64,000 nucleotides of DNA. It comes from Neocallimastix lanati (nom. inval.) (taxonomy: Eukaryota > Neocallimastigomycota > Neocallimastigomycetes > Neocallimastigales > Neocallimastigaceae). The position numbers were made by a program, and so were the translations under genes. The notes under the pieces were generated by a model. That model was not told where the DNA came from, ran no database searches, and saw only the letters and a list, made by a program, of their open reading frames with translations. Location: positions 141,501 to 205,500 of the forward strand of contig JACVTC010000013.1 of assembly GCA_016946835.1 (NCBI GenBank). Direction: 5' to 3'. Of the stretch, positions 11,680-28,359 are shown one piece after another; position 1 is the first letter of the stretch; every line of letters begins with the position of its first letter.

Positions 11680-14600
11680 AAAAGAGAGGAAATTTGCTCT
11701 CTTTAGTAAAATTTCATAAAATTTAAAATATAAAAAAATTTTTTTTAATGTCTCTTTGACAAAAAAATTTCTTAAATTTATTACACCATAATTTTAAAAA
11801 ATTTTGAAATTTTTTTTAATATAAACATTAGATGTTACACAAAAAATTAAATGAAATCATAAAATTAAAGTTAATTAAGATTTAATCTTTTTTTTTTTTT
11901 TTTGGTATTTGCCTGATTTTAACATAAAAAAAAAATTAAATTTTAATCTATCCATAAAAGTTAACTTTATTTTTTTTTTATCATAAATTGAACTTTAATA
12001 TTGCTTTAAATTATAATATATAATAATATATACTATAATATATTTATTATTTAATTAATGTATTTAAAATTAATATATAATACATTTATTAATAATCTTT
12101 AAAAAAATTTTATGCCTATAAAATAATTGAAGTCAATCTTAATATTTTATTGTATTATAATTAAATATAAATATAAAAATATATTTCTATATAAAACACT
12201 TACTTTAATATATTTAAATATATATAAAGCAGATAAAGCAGAGATAAAAACTGTATATATATATATATTTATTATATATAATTATTATATTAATATATGA
12301 ATATAAACATAAAAACATAAAATAGATAAAGTAATGATAACCATAAATTTATATTTAAATAAAATTATAACTTTATAAGTTAGAAACAAACTATTAGTAA
12401 AATAATATTAAATAGAAAGAAAAACAAATAGAAAAAAGTCAATTTTAAAAAAGTCAAATCTTCTTTTTATTGTTAAAAAAAAAATCAGTATAATATAACT
12501 AAATGAATTAATAAATAATAATTATATAATAAAATAATAATAAATTATATATCATAATAATTATATTTATAATTCTTTTATAATATATATATGAATAATG
12601 GACAATAAATTATTATACTTTAATTTTCTATAATTTATTAAAAAATGTATAATACATACATTACTTTAAATTTTATTTTTACTATATATAATATTAATAA
12701 AATACTTTAAATCTTATTTATACTATAATATTAATATATCTATAGTTGAATTATATTTATAATTATATATTAATATTATTATTATTATGAAAAATAAATA
12801 AATATAATATTTAAAAATTAATAAAAATAATCATTTTAAGTTTTATTACATACATTTTTTTTATTGCATTATGATTATTATTATATTTAATATTATAATC
12901 TATATATTAATTATTATTATATGCATTATTATATTAAATAGTATTATTATTTTTATTATTATTATTATTTCTATTATTAAATAAAATTTTCTAATAATAA
13001 TTATTAGAGTATTTATAAACGACTAAACTTCCATTTATAGCAATTAAAATTAAAATCCAGTTTAAAACAAAAAAGATTATTTTTTTTATTATTTAATTTA
13101 AGTTGTGGTTTGAGTTATGACATCACTTTTAATAAAACTTTCTATTACATATTATTAATATTATAAATAATAATATAATTATATTATTAATTCTATTATT
13201 ATTTATATTATTATAACTTATTATAAAATAAGATTTATTCTATGCATTATTATTATATAAATAGAATAAAAGACTTTCCATAAAAAGTATTTTAAATATT
13301 GAGCAAAGTAGAAATTAAATATAAAAAAAATTTTTTTATTTAATTAAAATGCATTCTTTTGTAATAATAAAACAGAAGAAAGAAATATTAAAATTAAAAT
13401 TCATTTTAAATAAAATATAACAACTAATATATTATTATATAATTAATTATATTATTAATTATGTATTACTAATAATATATTATTAATTATATAACGAATT
13501 ATTATATAATAATTTATTATATAATAATCATTATATATTAATGACTGTATTTATTTTTTATTTAAATAAAGTTTAATATTCAATACTTTTATTTTATTGT
13601 GTCATCATTCACAAAAAAGTGTATTTTAATTAAATAAAAAAAAAAGAGAAAAAAAAATTTTATTTATATTTAATTTCTACTTTGTTCAATATTTAAAATA
13701 CTTTTTTTTGGAAAGTCTTTCATTCTATTTATTTAATAATAATGCATAGAATAAAATTTATATTATAATAAGTTATAATAATAATAGATAATATTAATAA
13801 TAATAGTACTATCGCTTATAATTAATAATATATTAAAGAAAGTTTTATTAAGAGTGATGTCTTAACTCAAACCACAACTTAAATTAAATAATAAAATTTT
13901 TTTTTGCTTTAAAGTGGGTTTTAATTTTAATTGCTTTAATTGGAAGTTTATTTATTCATTAATACTCTAATAATATTATTATAAAATCTTATTTACTAAT
14001 AGAAATAATAATAATAATAATAATAAAAATACTATTTAATATAATAATGAATTTAATAATAATTAATAAATAGATTATAATATTAAATATAATAATAATA
14101 ATAATAATATTAACTTTTAATTATAAATATAATTCATCTGTGTATATATAGATATATTAATATTAGATATAGTAAAAATAAGATTTAAAGTAATGTATGT
14201 ATTCTACATTTAATATTTAATTATGGAATATTAAAGTATAATAATTTATTGTCCATTATTCATTATTATAAAAAAATTTATTGTCCATTATTCATTTATA
14301 TATTATAAAAGAATTATAAATATAATTATTATGTTATATATTATAATTTAAATCAATATTAATGTTAAATTTTAAATAAAAAAAAAATAAAGTTAACTTT
14401 TATGAATATATTAAAATTTAATTTTTTTTTCATGTTAAAATCAGGCAAAAAAGTTACCAAAAAAAAAAAAAAGATAAATTTTTATGAATCTAAATTTTAA
14501 TGATTTCATTTAATTTTTTATATTAACATCTAATAATAAAAATTAAACTTTTTTTTTATTAATTACGTAATAATTTTAAAAAATTTCAAAATTTTTTTTT

Positions 14601-14690
14601 CAAAGAGAGACATTAATAAAAAATTTTTTTTATATTTTAAATTTTATGAAATTTTACTAAAGAGAGCAAATTTCCTCTCTTTTTTTTTTT
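11680..14690. repeat. Palindrome 2 (~3.0 kb)
   Basis: Arms meet near 13,490. The left arm is the inverse of the right arm of palindrome 1 over most of its length; the right arm is shorter, with segments missing between ~14,230 and 14,380. A short direct duplication (TTTATTGTCCATTATTCATT) lies at about 14,246-14,297. No coding capacity is seen. Confidence 0.65.
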
Positions 14691-14760
14691 TTTTATTTTT
14701 TTTTAATTTTTTTTAATAAATATTTTATTATTTATTATTTTTTATAAATAATTTATTAAT

Positions 14761-15485
14761 AATTTATAATTTATAATTTATTTATTTATTTATCATATAT
14801 CATTTATTTATTATTTATTTATTATTTATTATTTATTATTTATTATTTATTATTTATTATTTATTATTTATTATTTATTTATTATATTTAAAAATTTTTT
14901 TTTCTTTTAATTTATTTTTTAATAGTAAAAAGACAAATAAAATAGTTTTCTCCTTTAAAGTAAGCTTGAAAAATAGTTTTCATTTTTTTTTTTTTTTTTT
15001 TTTTTATTATACTTTATAGTTAAATTTCTATATAAAAAAATTAAAAATAATTATTCAATTGTATATTTTAATTAATAAAATATTTACATAAATATATTTA
15101 TTTAATGATGTTAAGTATTAGCAATATCATATGAACTTTATGAATGACATATCTAATACGCCACATCAAGCCTCATTAATTACGACTTTATTTGTATATA
15201 GGTTTTATAGTTTAATAAAATTTTATGATTGTTTTTGTTTCGTGTTTTTCTTGTTTTTTTGGAAATAAAAAAATATATATATTAATGTATTATTAAAAGT
15301 AAATAAATAATTATTGATATTAAATAAATATATAATACGTATTATCTTCATGATCTATGAACCCAACAACTTTGAACAAATGATGTAATATAACTATGTA
15401 TTTATTTTTTATTGATAACAGTGTTTTATGTAATAATTATTTAAATAATTATTTTTTATTAAGAAAAAGTTTACTTTATTAATAA
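14761..15485. other. AT-rich DNA without recognisable feature
   Basis: It consists of (TTATTTA)n and long T or A runs. One less AT-rich patch (15,110-15,180) contains AATACGCCACAT, a word that recurs inside the nearby MITE. No gene was seen. Confidence 0.5.
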
Positions 15486-15494
15486 TAATAATTT

Positions 15495-15783
15495 GGGAGA
15501 GTTGCATTTCGCCAGGTTGCATTTCGACAAGTAGAGTATTGATATAAATAAATGAATAAATAAATCAAATATTAATTCAAAATATATTTTTTTTAAAATT
15601 GTTTTTATGCGATATTAATAATATTTAATTTTATTTATTGATTTATTTATTTATCTAATAATTTTCAATTTGGCGAAATGCAACTTGACGAATTGCAATT
15701 TGGCGAAATGCCACATTTTTTTAATACGCCACATGCTTTCAAAAAAATTGGCGAAATGCAATTTGGCGAAATGCCCCACACCC
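15495..15783. mobile_element. MULE-type MITE, 289 bp, with perfect 9-bp target duplication
   Basis: The left end reads GGGAGAGTTGCATTTCGCC and the inverse of the right end reads GGGTGTGGGGCATTTCGCC; similarity continues through a second GCATTTCG word, giving ~36-bp imperfect terminal inverted repeats. The element is flanked by TAATAATTT at 15,486-15,494 and 15,784-15,792, the 9-bp duplication typical of Mutator-like transposases. The word GCATTTCG[CA]C occurs several times near both ends. There is no open frame, so it is non-autonomous. The ends resemble those of the MULE at 28,369-44,650 (GGGGAGAGCGCGTTTCGG / GAGGGTGGTGCGTTTCGG), so that element or a relative may have moved it; this last point is inference. 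Confidence 0.85.
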
Positions 15784-15792
15784 TAATAATTT

Positions 15793-18700
15793 TAAAAAAT
15801 TTTTTTTTTTTTGAATATTTTTATAAATAAAGGATTAGAAATATTATTAATATTAATATTGAGGATTAGAAATATTATTAATATTAATAATGAGAGTTTA
15901 TATATTGAATAATTTTTTATAAAAAAAAAAATATTAATATATATATATACTTTAAATAAATAAAAATTAAATATAAATTATTATTATTTTATTAGTGTGA
16001 ATAGTAATAAAGTATTCTATTAATAAATATGACTTTTATCTTGAAAATAAATGCTTTTTATTAATGTTATAATTATTTTATTTTTTAAGTCATAAGTATC
16101 ATATTTAAACTTCAAATGAAAAACAAAAATAATTTTCATGATTATTTAATTTTTTTTTTTTTATAGTATTTAATATGAAACTGGTTTAAATAAATAATTA
16201 GTAATAAAGAATTCTTTTTTTTTTTAATTAAAGTAAAATATAAAAATTATTCGAAAGAATTAATATTATAAACTCTTTATTCTTTATCTAAAATTTAATG
16301 TTTATTACTTTAGATTCTTAATGCTGATATAAAAAAAAAATGATATTTTACACTATTTTTTAAAATAATAAAATTAATAATTTTTGAATAGTTTTAATTT
16401 TCATTTTAATAATATTAATAATATTAAAATAATGAATTACAAAAAAAAATTATATATAGAGACAAATAATAATCATAAAAATAATTTTTTTATTAATCCT
16501 TAATGATATTTATTTCAATGATTTACTTTAAATTTATATGATTTATATTAACTTTGTTATAATATATTTGTTTTTTTAATTATATTTCATAAAAAAGCAT
16601 GGAATAGATGCATAATACATAATACGTGTGTTTATGTATTAATAATTATTTAATAATAAAAATTAATTAATTAAATATATATTCATTTAAAGAGATAACA
16701 AAAATTAATCTAATAATTAAATAATAATTTCAATAATAATAAAATAATAATTATAAATTTTTAAAAATTAATTATAATATTATTAATTAAATAATAATAT
16801 ATCATTATTATTCTTATAATTAATAGTAATAAATAGTCTTAATAATAATAATTATTATTAAACTATTAATTTATATCAAAAATATTAATTATATTTTTAT
16901 TTTTATTTTTATTTTTATTTTTATTTTTATTTTTATTTTTATTTTTATTTTTATTTTTTAATGGTAATGATATCTACGATGAAATACGAAAAATACAAAA
17001 TAAATAATAATATAATAATTATTTTTATTAAACTAGTAAATTATATAGTAAATATTAATTTTATTTTTTTTTTCCTTTTTGTTTAATTTAGTTGTAATGA
17101 ATATCCAAGATGAAGTACGAGTATTATGAAGTAAATTTATTGATTATTATATTTAATAAAACCATGTAATTTAATATTTATATGTTCATAATAATTAAAT
17201 AAACAAGTTACTAATACAATTATGTAAAAAAATTAAAGTATTTTTATGAAATAGTTAAAATATATATGTATATAAATATTTATATTAAAATATATATATA
17301 ATATTTTATTATATTATATGTAACTATATTTTAATATAAAAAACCATTGTAATTACGTAAAAGAAATACTTCTTTATTATCTATTCTTTAAAGTTTTTAA
17401 ATTAATAATTTCTAATAATTAAATATTTTTAAATAATATAATATATTATGATTATAATATAAATATGAATTAATTATTATTAATTTGTTCTTTTTTTAAT
17501 AAATAATAATAAATAATAATTATTAATAATAATAATTATAGTAATAAATAATAAATCTTATTATTATTTCATTCCCATTAGTGCTAGTATTTCTTTAAAT
17601 AAATATATATAATATATTTATCCTAATATTATATATATAATAATATATAAATAATTATATATTGTATAAAACTATATTTCATTTAATAATAATATTTACA
17701 AATTTTATTTATAAATATATTTATTAGATAAAATTTTATAATAAAAATATAAAACAAATAAAGGACGGCCTTTTCTTTATGGAGTACATCGACATCTACA
17801 GTATTATTCAAAAAAAAAAATTTTTTTTATTAATTATTAATTATTATTATTTTTAATAATAATAATAATATTATTATTACTATTATTATTATTTATTAAG
17901 ATTTATTATTTATTACTTTTTTTTATTACTTATTAATTTTAGAATTATAATAATTATAGTTAATATTAATTATTAAGATTTATTATTTATTTATTTTTAT
18001 TATTATTTTTTTTATTTCCATTTCAATAAATTATTGCATTGGAATTTTTATAAATAATAATAATATGTTTTAATAATATAATATATATATATATTTATAT
18101 AAATATATAATATATTTATATAATTGTATAATTATATCATTACAATATTTCTATTAATTATTTAAAATTTTATTTATATATTTATTTATTAGATAAACTA
18201 TTTTTAATAAAGTTTATAATCGATAAAGAACGGCTTTTACTTTATGGAATGCATCATCTTTTACATCAGTATTATTAAAAAAAAGAAAAAAAATTTTTTT
18301 TAATTATCTTTTAAATTTAAAATGAAAAATTTATTAAAGTTCTGATACAAACTAAAAATGAAGTAAATGAAATATTTAATAATTAAAACTTTATATATTA
18401 AGCATCATTTTATATACAATTTATATAAATTTTATATAGCAGTTGATTAATAAAGTTTAAAAGAAAAATAAAAAAATATTTCAATTATATATGATTTAAA
18501 CATTTTATATTTAAATATTAAATATATTGAATTAAATATATTTAATTTATTTTAATTATACATATAAAATTTTTTTTCTTTTTTCTTTTTTTTTTTTTAC
18601 TAAATTTGTTAATTAAAGTGTATTTGTGTCATTAAAGTTAAATAATAATTTTCTTTAAATATTTTTATTTTTTTTTTTTTTTGAAAAAGAACAAATTAAT

Positions 18701-19139
18701 AATAATTGATGCATATTTATGTTATAATCAATATATTTTTCTATTATTTATAATTGATTATTGAAATAATTAATTTAAATACCATAAAGAAAAGATAATA
18801 AAGAAGTTAAATATTTCTTTTACGATATAATAATATTTTTTTATATTAAAATATATTTAAATAAAATATTACAAATTATTACCTATATATTTTAATATAA
18901 ATTATTATTTTAATATATATTTTATAATAATTTCGTATAAATATCTTAATTTTTTCTTTTTTTTTTTTTTTTTAATTTATCACTTTATAATTATTTTTAA
19001 ATTTATATTTAAGAGATTTTTTTAATAAAATATTAAATATTATTATTTTTTATTTATTTTTTAATAATTTATTTTTAATATTTATTTTTTATTAATATTA
19101 CAATAATTAAAATTTCGATATTTCAAATTTTTTTAGTTT
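15793..19139. other. AT-rich intergenic region with diverged duplications
   Basis: No gene was found. Two diverged copies of a ~240-bp segment lie at ~17,590-17,830 and ~18,055-18,300; each ends in a less AT-rich patch (AAAGGACGGCCTTTTCTTTA / AAAGAACGGCTTTTACTTTA) followed by CAGTATTATT and an A-run. A second small pair (GATGAAATACGA / GATGAAGTACGA) lies at ~16,977 and ~17,111. These could be remains of old elements. Confidence 0.5.
16893..16960. repeat. (TTTTTA)n microsatellite
   Basis: About eleven uninterrupted hexamer copies on the plus strand. Confidence 0.9.
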
Positions 19140-22100
19140 TACTTTAATACTGATTTATGGTAATATTTTTTTATTTTATTTCTTATTATCATTAATATAA
19201 TACACATAATTTATAATATTATATTTATTAAATATTATTAATTAATTTATAATAATTATATAGAAATTAAAATAAATATTTTATTGAAAGGAGGGCCGGA
19301 AGGCTATTGTTCGGTAGGTCTGGAGGCCACAGTGAGTAGGTGGTTAGGGTGGGCCGGGTGGGTTCAATTTAAAGTAATTTTTATTAATTATTTTTTATTT
19401 TTTCAATTTTTTAATTTTATATTGTATTTTTTGTAAATAGTAAATATTATAAATATAATATATTTTAGAAATATTAATATTTTTTAATAATTTATAAATT
19501 AATTAATAAAATAAATGTTTTTCAAATGTTTCTTTGAGTGTATTTCTTTATTGGTTTGTAATAATATTTTTTTATTTTATTTCTTATTATCATTAATATA
19601 ATACATATAATTTTTAATATTATATTTTTTATATATTATTAATTAATTTATAATAATTATATAGAAATTAAAATAAATATTTTATTGAAAGGAGGGCCGG
19701 AAGGCTATTGTTCGGTAGGTCTGGAGGCCACAGTGAGTAGGTGGTTAGGGTGGGCCGGGTGGGTTCTCAATTTAAGCTAATTTTTATTAATTATTAATTA
19801 TTTTTTTTATTTTTTTAATTTTAGATTATATTTTTTGTAAATGTTAAATATAATGTATATAATATATTTTAGATATACTAATACTTTTTAAATATTTATT
19901 AATTAATTAATAAAATAGACGTATTTATAATATATCTTAGAGCTTATTACTTTATCGATATGTAATAATATTTTATTAATTTTTTTTTTTTGAATATTAT
20001 TCAATTAATAAATTCAATTAATACTATGTTTTTTTAATATTTTTAATTAATTTATAATAATTATATAGAAATTAAAATAAATATTTTATTGAAAGGAGGG
20101 CCGGAAGGCTATTGTTCGGTAGGTCTGGAGGCCACAGTGAGGAGGTGGTTAGGGTGGGCCGGGTGGGTTCTCAATTTAAGCTAATTTTTATTAATTATTA
20201 ATTATTTTTTTTATTTTTTTAATTTTAGATTATATTTTTTGTAAATAGTAAATATTATAAATATAATATATTTTAGAAATATTAATATTTTTTAATAATT
20301 TATAAATTAATTAATAAAATAAATGTTTTTCAAATGTTTCTTTGAGTGTATTTCTTTATTGGTTTGTAATAATATTTTTTTATTTTATTTCTTATTATCA
20401 TTAATATAATACATATAATTTTTAATATTATATTTTTTATATATTATTAATTAATTTATAATAATTATATAGAAATTAAAATAAATATTTTATTGAAAGG
20501 AGGGCCGGAAGGCTATTGTTCGGTAGGTCTGGAGGCCACAGTGAGGAGGTGGTTAGGGTGGGCCGGGTGGGTTCTCAATTTAAACTAATTTTTATTAATT
20601 ATTTTATAATTTTTTTTAAATTTTTAATTTTAGATCATCAATTTTGTAAATTTTAAATACCATATATATGGTATATTTTAGAAATACTAATATTAATTAA
20701 ATATTTACTAATTAATTAATAAAATAAATGTTTTTCAAATGTTTCTTTGAGTTTATTTCTTTGTTGGTTTGTAAAAATATTATATTATTTTTTTTTGATT
20801 ATTATTAAATTAATAAATTTAATTAATACTATATTTTTTAAATATTTTTAATTAATTTATAATAATTATATAGAAATTATAATAAATATTTATTTGAAAG
20901 GAGAGCCGGAAGGCTATTGTTCGGTAGGTCTGGAGGCCACAGTGAAGAGGTGGTTAGGGTGGGCCGGGTGGGTTCTCAATTTAAAGTAATTTTTATTAAT
21001 TATTAATTATTTTTTTTATTTTTTTAATTTTAGATTATTTTTTTGTAAATGTTAAATATAATGTATACAATATATTTTAGATATACTAATATTTTTTAAA
21101 TATTTACTAATTAATTAATAAAATAGACATATTTATAATATATCTTAGAGCGTATTACTCTATCATTTTTAATAATATTTTATTATTTATTTTTTGATTA
21201 TTCAATTAATAAATTCAATTAATACTATATTTTTTAAATATTTTTAATTAATTTATAATAATTAAATAGAAATTATAATAAATATTTATTTGAAAGGAGG
21301 GCCGGAAGGCTATTGTTCGGTAGGTCTGGAGGCCACAGTGAGGAGGTGGTTAGGGTGGGCCGGGTGGGTTCTCAATTTAATGTAATTTTTATTAATAATT
21401 AATTATTTTTTTTATTTTTTTAATTTTAGATTATATTTTTTGTAAATGTTAAATATAATGTATATAATATATTTTAGAAATACTAATATTAATTAAATAT
21501 TTACTAATTAATTAATAAAATAAATGTTTTTCAAATGTTTCTTTGAGTTTATTTCTTTATTGGTTTGTAATAATATTTTATTATTTTTTTTTTATTATTA
21601 TTCAATTAATAAATTTAATTAATACTACGTTTTTTAAATATATTTTTAATTAATTTATAATAATTATATAGAAATTATAATAAATATTTTATTGAAAGGA
21701 GGGCCGGAAGGCTATTGTTCGGTAGGTCTGGAGGCCACAGTGAGGAGGTGGTTAGGGTGGGCCGGGTGGGTTCTCAATTTAAACTAATTTTTATTAATTA
21801 TTAATTATTTTTTTTTATTTTTTTAATTTTAGATTATATTTTTTGTAAATATTAAATATAATGTATATAATATATTTTAGAAATACTAATATTTTTTAAA
21901 AATTTATTAATTTATTAATAAAATATACATATTTATTTTATATCTTAGAGCGTATTACTCTATCATTTGTAATAATATTTTATTATTTTTTTTGATTATT
22001 ATTCAATTAATAAATTCAATTAATACTATGTTTTTTAAATATTTTTAATTAATTTATAATAATTATATAGAAATTATAATAAATATTTTATTGAAAGGAG

Positions 22101-24250
22101 GGCCGGAAGGCTATTGTTCGGTAGGTCTGGAGGCCACAGTGAGGAGGTGGTTAGGGTGGGCCGGGTGGGTTCTCAATTTAAGCTAATTTTTATTAATTAT
22201 TAATTATTTTTTTTATTTTTTTAATTTTAGATTATATTTTTTGTAAATATTAAATATAATGTATATAATATATTTTAGAAATACTAATATTTTTTAAAAA
22301 TTTATTAATTTATTAATAAAATATACATATTTATACTATATCTTAGAGCGTATTACTCTATCATTTGTAATAATATTTTATTATTTTTTTTGATTATTAT
22401 TCAATTAATAAATTCAATTAATACTATGTTTTTTAAATATTTTTAATTAATTTATAATAATTATATAGAAATTATAATAAATATTTTATTGAAAGGAGGG
22501 CCGGAAGGCTATTGTTCGGTAGGTCTGGAGGCCACAGTGAGGAGGTGGTTAGGGTGGGCCGGGTGGGTTCTCAATTTAAGCTAATTTTTATTAATTATTA
22601 ATTATTTTTTTTATTTTTTTAATTTTAGATTATATTTTTTGTAAATATTAAATATAATGTATATAATATATTTTAGATATACTAATATTTTTTAAATATT
22701 TATTAATTAATTAATAAAATAGACGTATTTGTAGTATATCTTAGAGCTTATTACTCTATCGATATGTAATAATATTTTATTAATTTTTTTTTTGAATATT
22801 ATTCAATTAATAAATTCAATTAATACTATGTTTTTTAAATATTTTTAATTAATTTATAATAATTATATAGAAATTATAATTAATATTTATTTGAAAGGAG
22901 GGCCGGAAGGCTATTGTTCGGTAGGTCTGGAGGCCACAGTGAGGAGATGGTTAGGGGGGCCGGATGGGTTCTCAATTTAAGGTAATTTTTATTAATTATT
23001 TTTTATTTTTTTTATTTTTTTAATTTAAATTATATTTTTTGTAAATGTTAAATATAATGTATATAATATATTTTAGATATACTAATATTTTTTAAATATT
23101 TACTAATTAATTAATAAAATAGACATATTTATAATATATCTTAGAGCGTATTACTCTATCATTTGTAATAATATTTTATTATTTATTTTTTGATTATTAT
23201 TAAATTAATAAATTCAATTAATACTATATTTTTTAAATATTTTTAATTAATTTATAATAATTATATAGAAATTATAATAAATATTTATTTGAAAGGAGGG
23301 CCGGAAGGCTATTGTTCGGTAGGTCTGGAGGCCACAGTGAGGAGGTGGATAGGGTGGGCGGGTGGGTTCTCAATTTAAGCTAATTTTTATTAATTATTAA
23401 TTATTTTTTTTATTTTTTTAATTTTAGATTATATTTTTTGTAAATGTTAAATATAATGTATATAATATATTTTAGAAATACTAATATTAATTAAATATTT
23501 ACTAATTAATTAATAAAATAAATGTTTTTCAAATGTTTATTTTCGTTTATTTCTTTGTTGGTTTGTAAAAATATTATATTATTTTTTTTTGATTATTATT
23601 AAATTAATAAATTTAATTAATACTATATTTTTTAAATATTTTTAATTAATTTATAATAATTATATAGAAATTATAATAAATATTTTATTGAAAGGAGGGC
23701 CGGAAGGCTATTGTTCGGTAGGTCTGGAGGCCACAGTGAGGAGGTGGTTAGGGTGGGCCGGGTGGGTTCTCAATTTAAGCTAATTTTTATTAATTATTAA
23801 TTATTTATTTTTAAATTTTAAATTTTAGATTATCATTTTTTTATAAATGTTAAATACTATATATATAATATATTTTAGATATACTAATATTTTTTAAAAA
23901 TTTATTAATTTATTAATAAAATATACATATTTATACTATATCTTAGAGCGTATTACTCTATCATTTGTAATAATATTTTATTATTTTTTTTGATTATTAT
24001 TCAATTAATAAATTCAATTAATACTATGTTTTTTAAATATTTTTAATTAATTTATAATAATTATATAGAAATTTTAATAAATATTTTATTGAAAGGAGGG
24101 CCGGAAGGCTATTTTTCGGTAGGTCTGGAAGCCACAGTGAGGAGATGGTTAGGGGGGCCGGATGGGTTCTCAATTTAAGGTAATTTTTATTAATTATTTT
24201 TATTTTTTTTTATTTTATTAATTTTAGATTATCATTTTTTATAAATGTTA
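19140..24250 (+). repeat. 13-copy, ~400-bp tandem array with GC-rich G-quadruplex cores
   Basis: Cores start near 19,284, 19,684, 20,089, 20,491, 20,895, 21,290, 21,689, 22,092, 22,489, 22,893, 23,291, 23,689 and 24,089. Each core is ~85 bp of GC-rich DNA beginning TTGAAAGGAGGGCCGGAAGG, continuing through GGTCTGGAGGCCACAGTGAG, and ending in most copies in GGTTAGGGTGGGCCGGGTGGG. The last part contains GGGTGGGCCGGGTGGG, four G3 runs with loops of 1, 2 and 1. Copies 10, 11 and 13 have altered G-runs. Linkers are ~310 bp, almost pure AT, and fall into two main types: one with GTTTTTCAAATGTTTC, one with ATATCTTAGAGC. No open frame or tRNA/5S motif is present. The array abuts the truncated 5' end of the downstream pseudogene. 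Confidence 0.9.
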
Positions 24251-24414
24251 AATATTATATATATATTAATTATATATATAATATTTATTAAATTATTAAA
24301 TAAAAATATAATAATTTATATAAGAAAATTAAATATTATTTATAAATTTTAGTTATAATAATTTTAAATAAAATTATAAAATTATTTCTTAACCTAAATG
24401 TTAACCTGTTATAG

Positions 24415-27640
<3,226 letters not shown>

Positions 27641-27668
27641 TTGAAATTAATATAGATATGTTCTAAAC

Positions 27669-28359
27669 GGGAGAGCGCGTTTCGGAACCGCACGTGAATA
27701 GATATAAGCCACATATTTTTTGAGATGGCGTATTATATATAAATTTTTTATATAAATAAATAATTAAATAATAATTAAATAAATATTTTATTATATAATA
27801 ATTTCATAATTTAATATATATATTTTGATAATAAAAAAATAAAAGAATAAAAAAAATACAAAAATAAAAAAGATTAAAAAAAAAAAAAAAATACAAAAAA
27901 ATAAAATAAAATATTTTCATATTTATTTATATTTATAACTGTAATTTTTTATTATATAAATAAATAAATAAATAAATAATAATTAAATAAATATTTTACT
28001 TTATAAAAAAAAAATAAAATAAAAAAAAGAAAAGATAAATATTTTTTTAGTAATTTTCTAGAAATAAAATAAAATATTTTTTTAGTAATTTTCTTGAAAT
28101 AAAATAAAATATTTTCATATTTATTTATAACTGTAATTTTTAAAAAAAAAATAAAAATAAATAAATATAAATTAAATATTATACCTAAATAATATAAACT
28201 GAATTTTATTATAATTTTTACAGTATTTTAAATTAGTGTAAATTATTATATTTCCATATAATAAACAAACTTTATAGTTAAAAAATAGTATAAAAAAAAA
28301 ATATTAAATATTATTATTAAATAAATAAATGAATAAATTAATAAATAAATTGTAAACAT
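27669..28359. mobile_element. Internally deleted, truncated copy of the adjacent MULE family
   Basis: The segment starts GGGAGAGCGCGTTTCGGAAC and matches the left end of the full MULE (28,369 on) for several hundred bases, including CACGTGAATAGATATAAGCC and GAGATGGCGTATTATATA. At ~28,195-28,345 it switches to a segment matching the full element's right sub-terminal part (44,268-44,415: TTTTTACAGTATTTTAAATT, CCATATAATAAACAAACTTT). The final ~230 bp and the right inverted repeat are absent. It is therefore a deletion derivative whose right end was lost; the full element sits immediately to its right. Confidence 0.7.

Larger units (their letters stand above)
5911..14760. repeat. Double giant palindrome (four inverted arms)
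   Basis: Four homologous arms lie in the order forward, inverted, forward, inverted. The marker word GAGAGCAAATTTCCTC, or its complement, occurs at ~6051, ~10,262, ~11,687 and ~14,660. A second marker, GACTTTCCA...AAAGTATTT, occurs at ~7738, ~8160 (inverted), ~13,272 and ~13,695 (inverted). The arms contain no frame with coding character. The architecture fits foldback-type transposons or an amplified palindromic satellite. Palindromes of this size are also prone to assembly error, so the exact layout is uncertain. Confidence 0.7.

Noticed and set aside
19284-19365. 5S rRNA, tRNA or telomere tract in the GC-rich core
   Set aside because: No A/B/C box pattern or 5S consensus is present; the single TTAGGG is not repeated.
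19140-24250. CRISPR array
   Set aside because: The period is ~400 bp with similar linkers, in a eukaryotic setting; this is a satellite.
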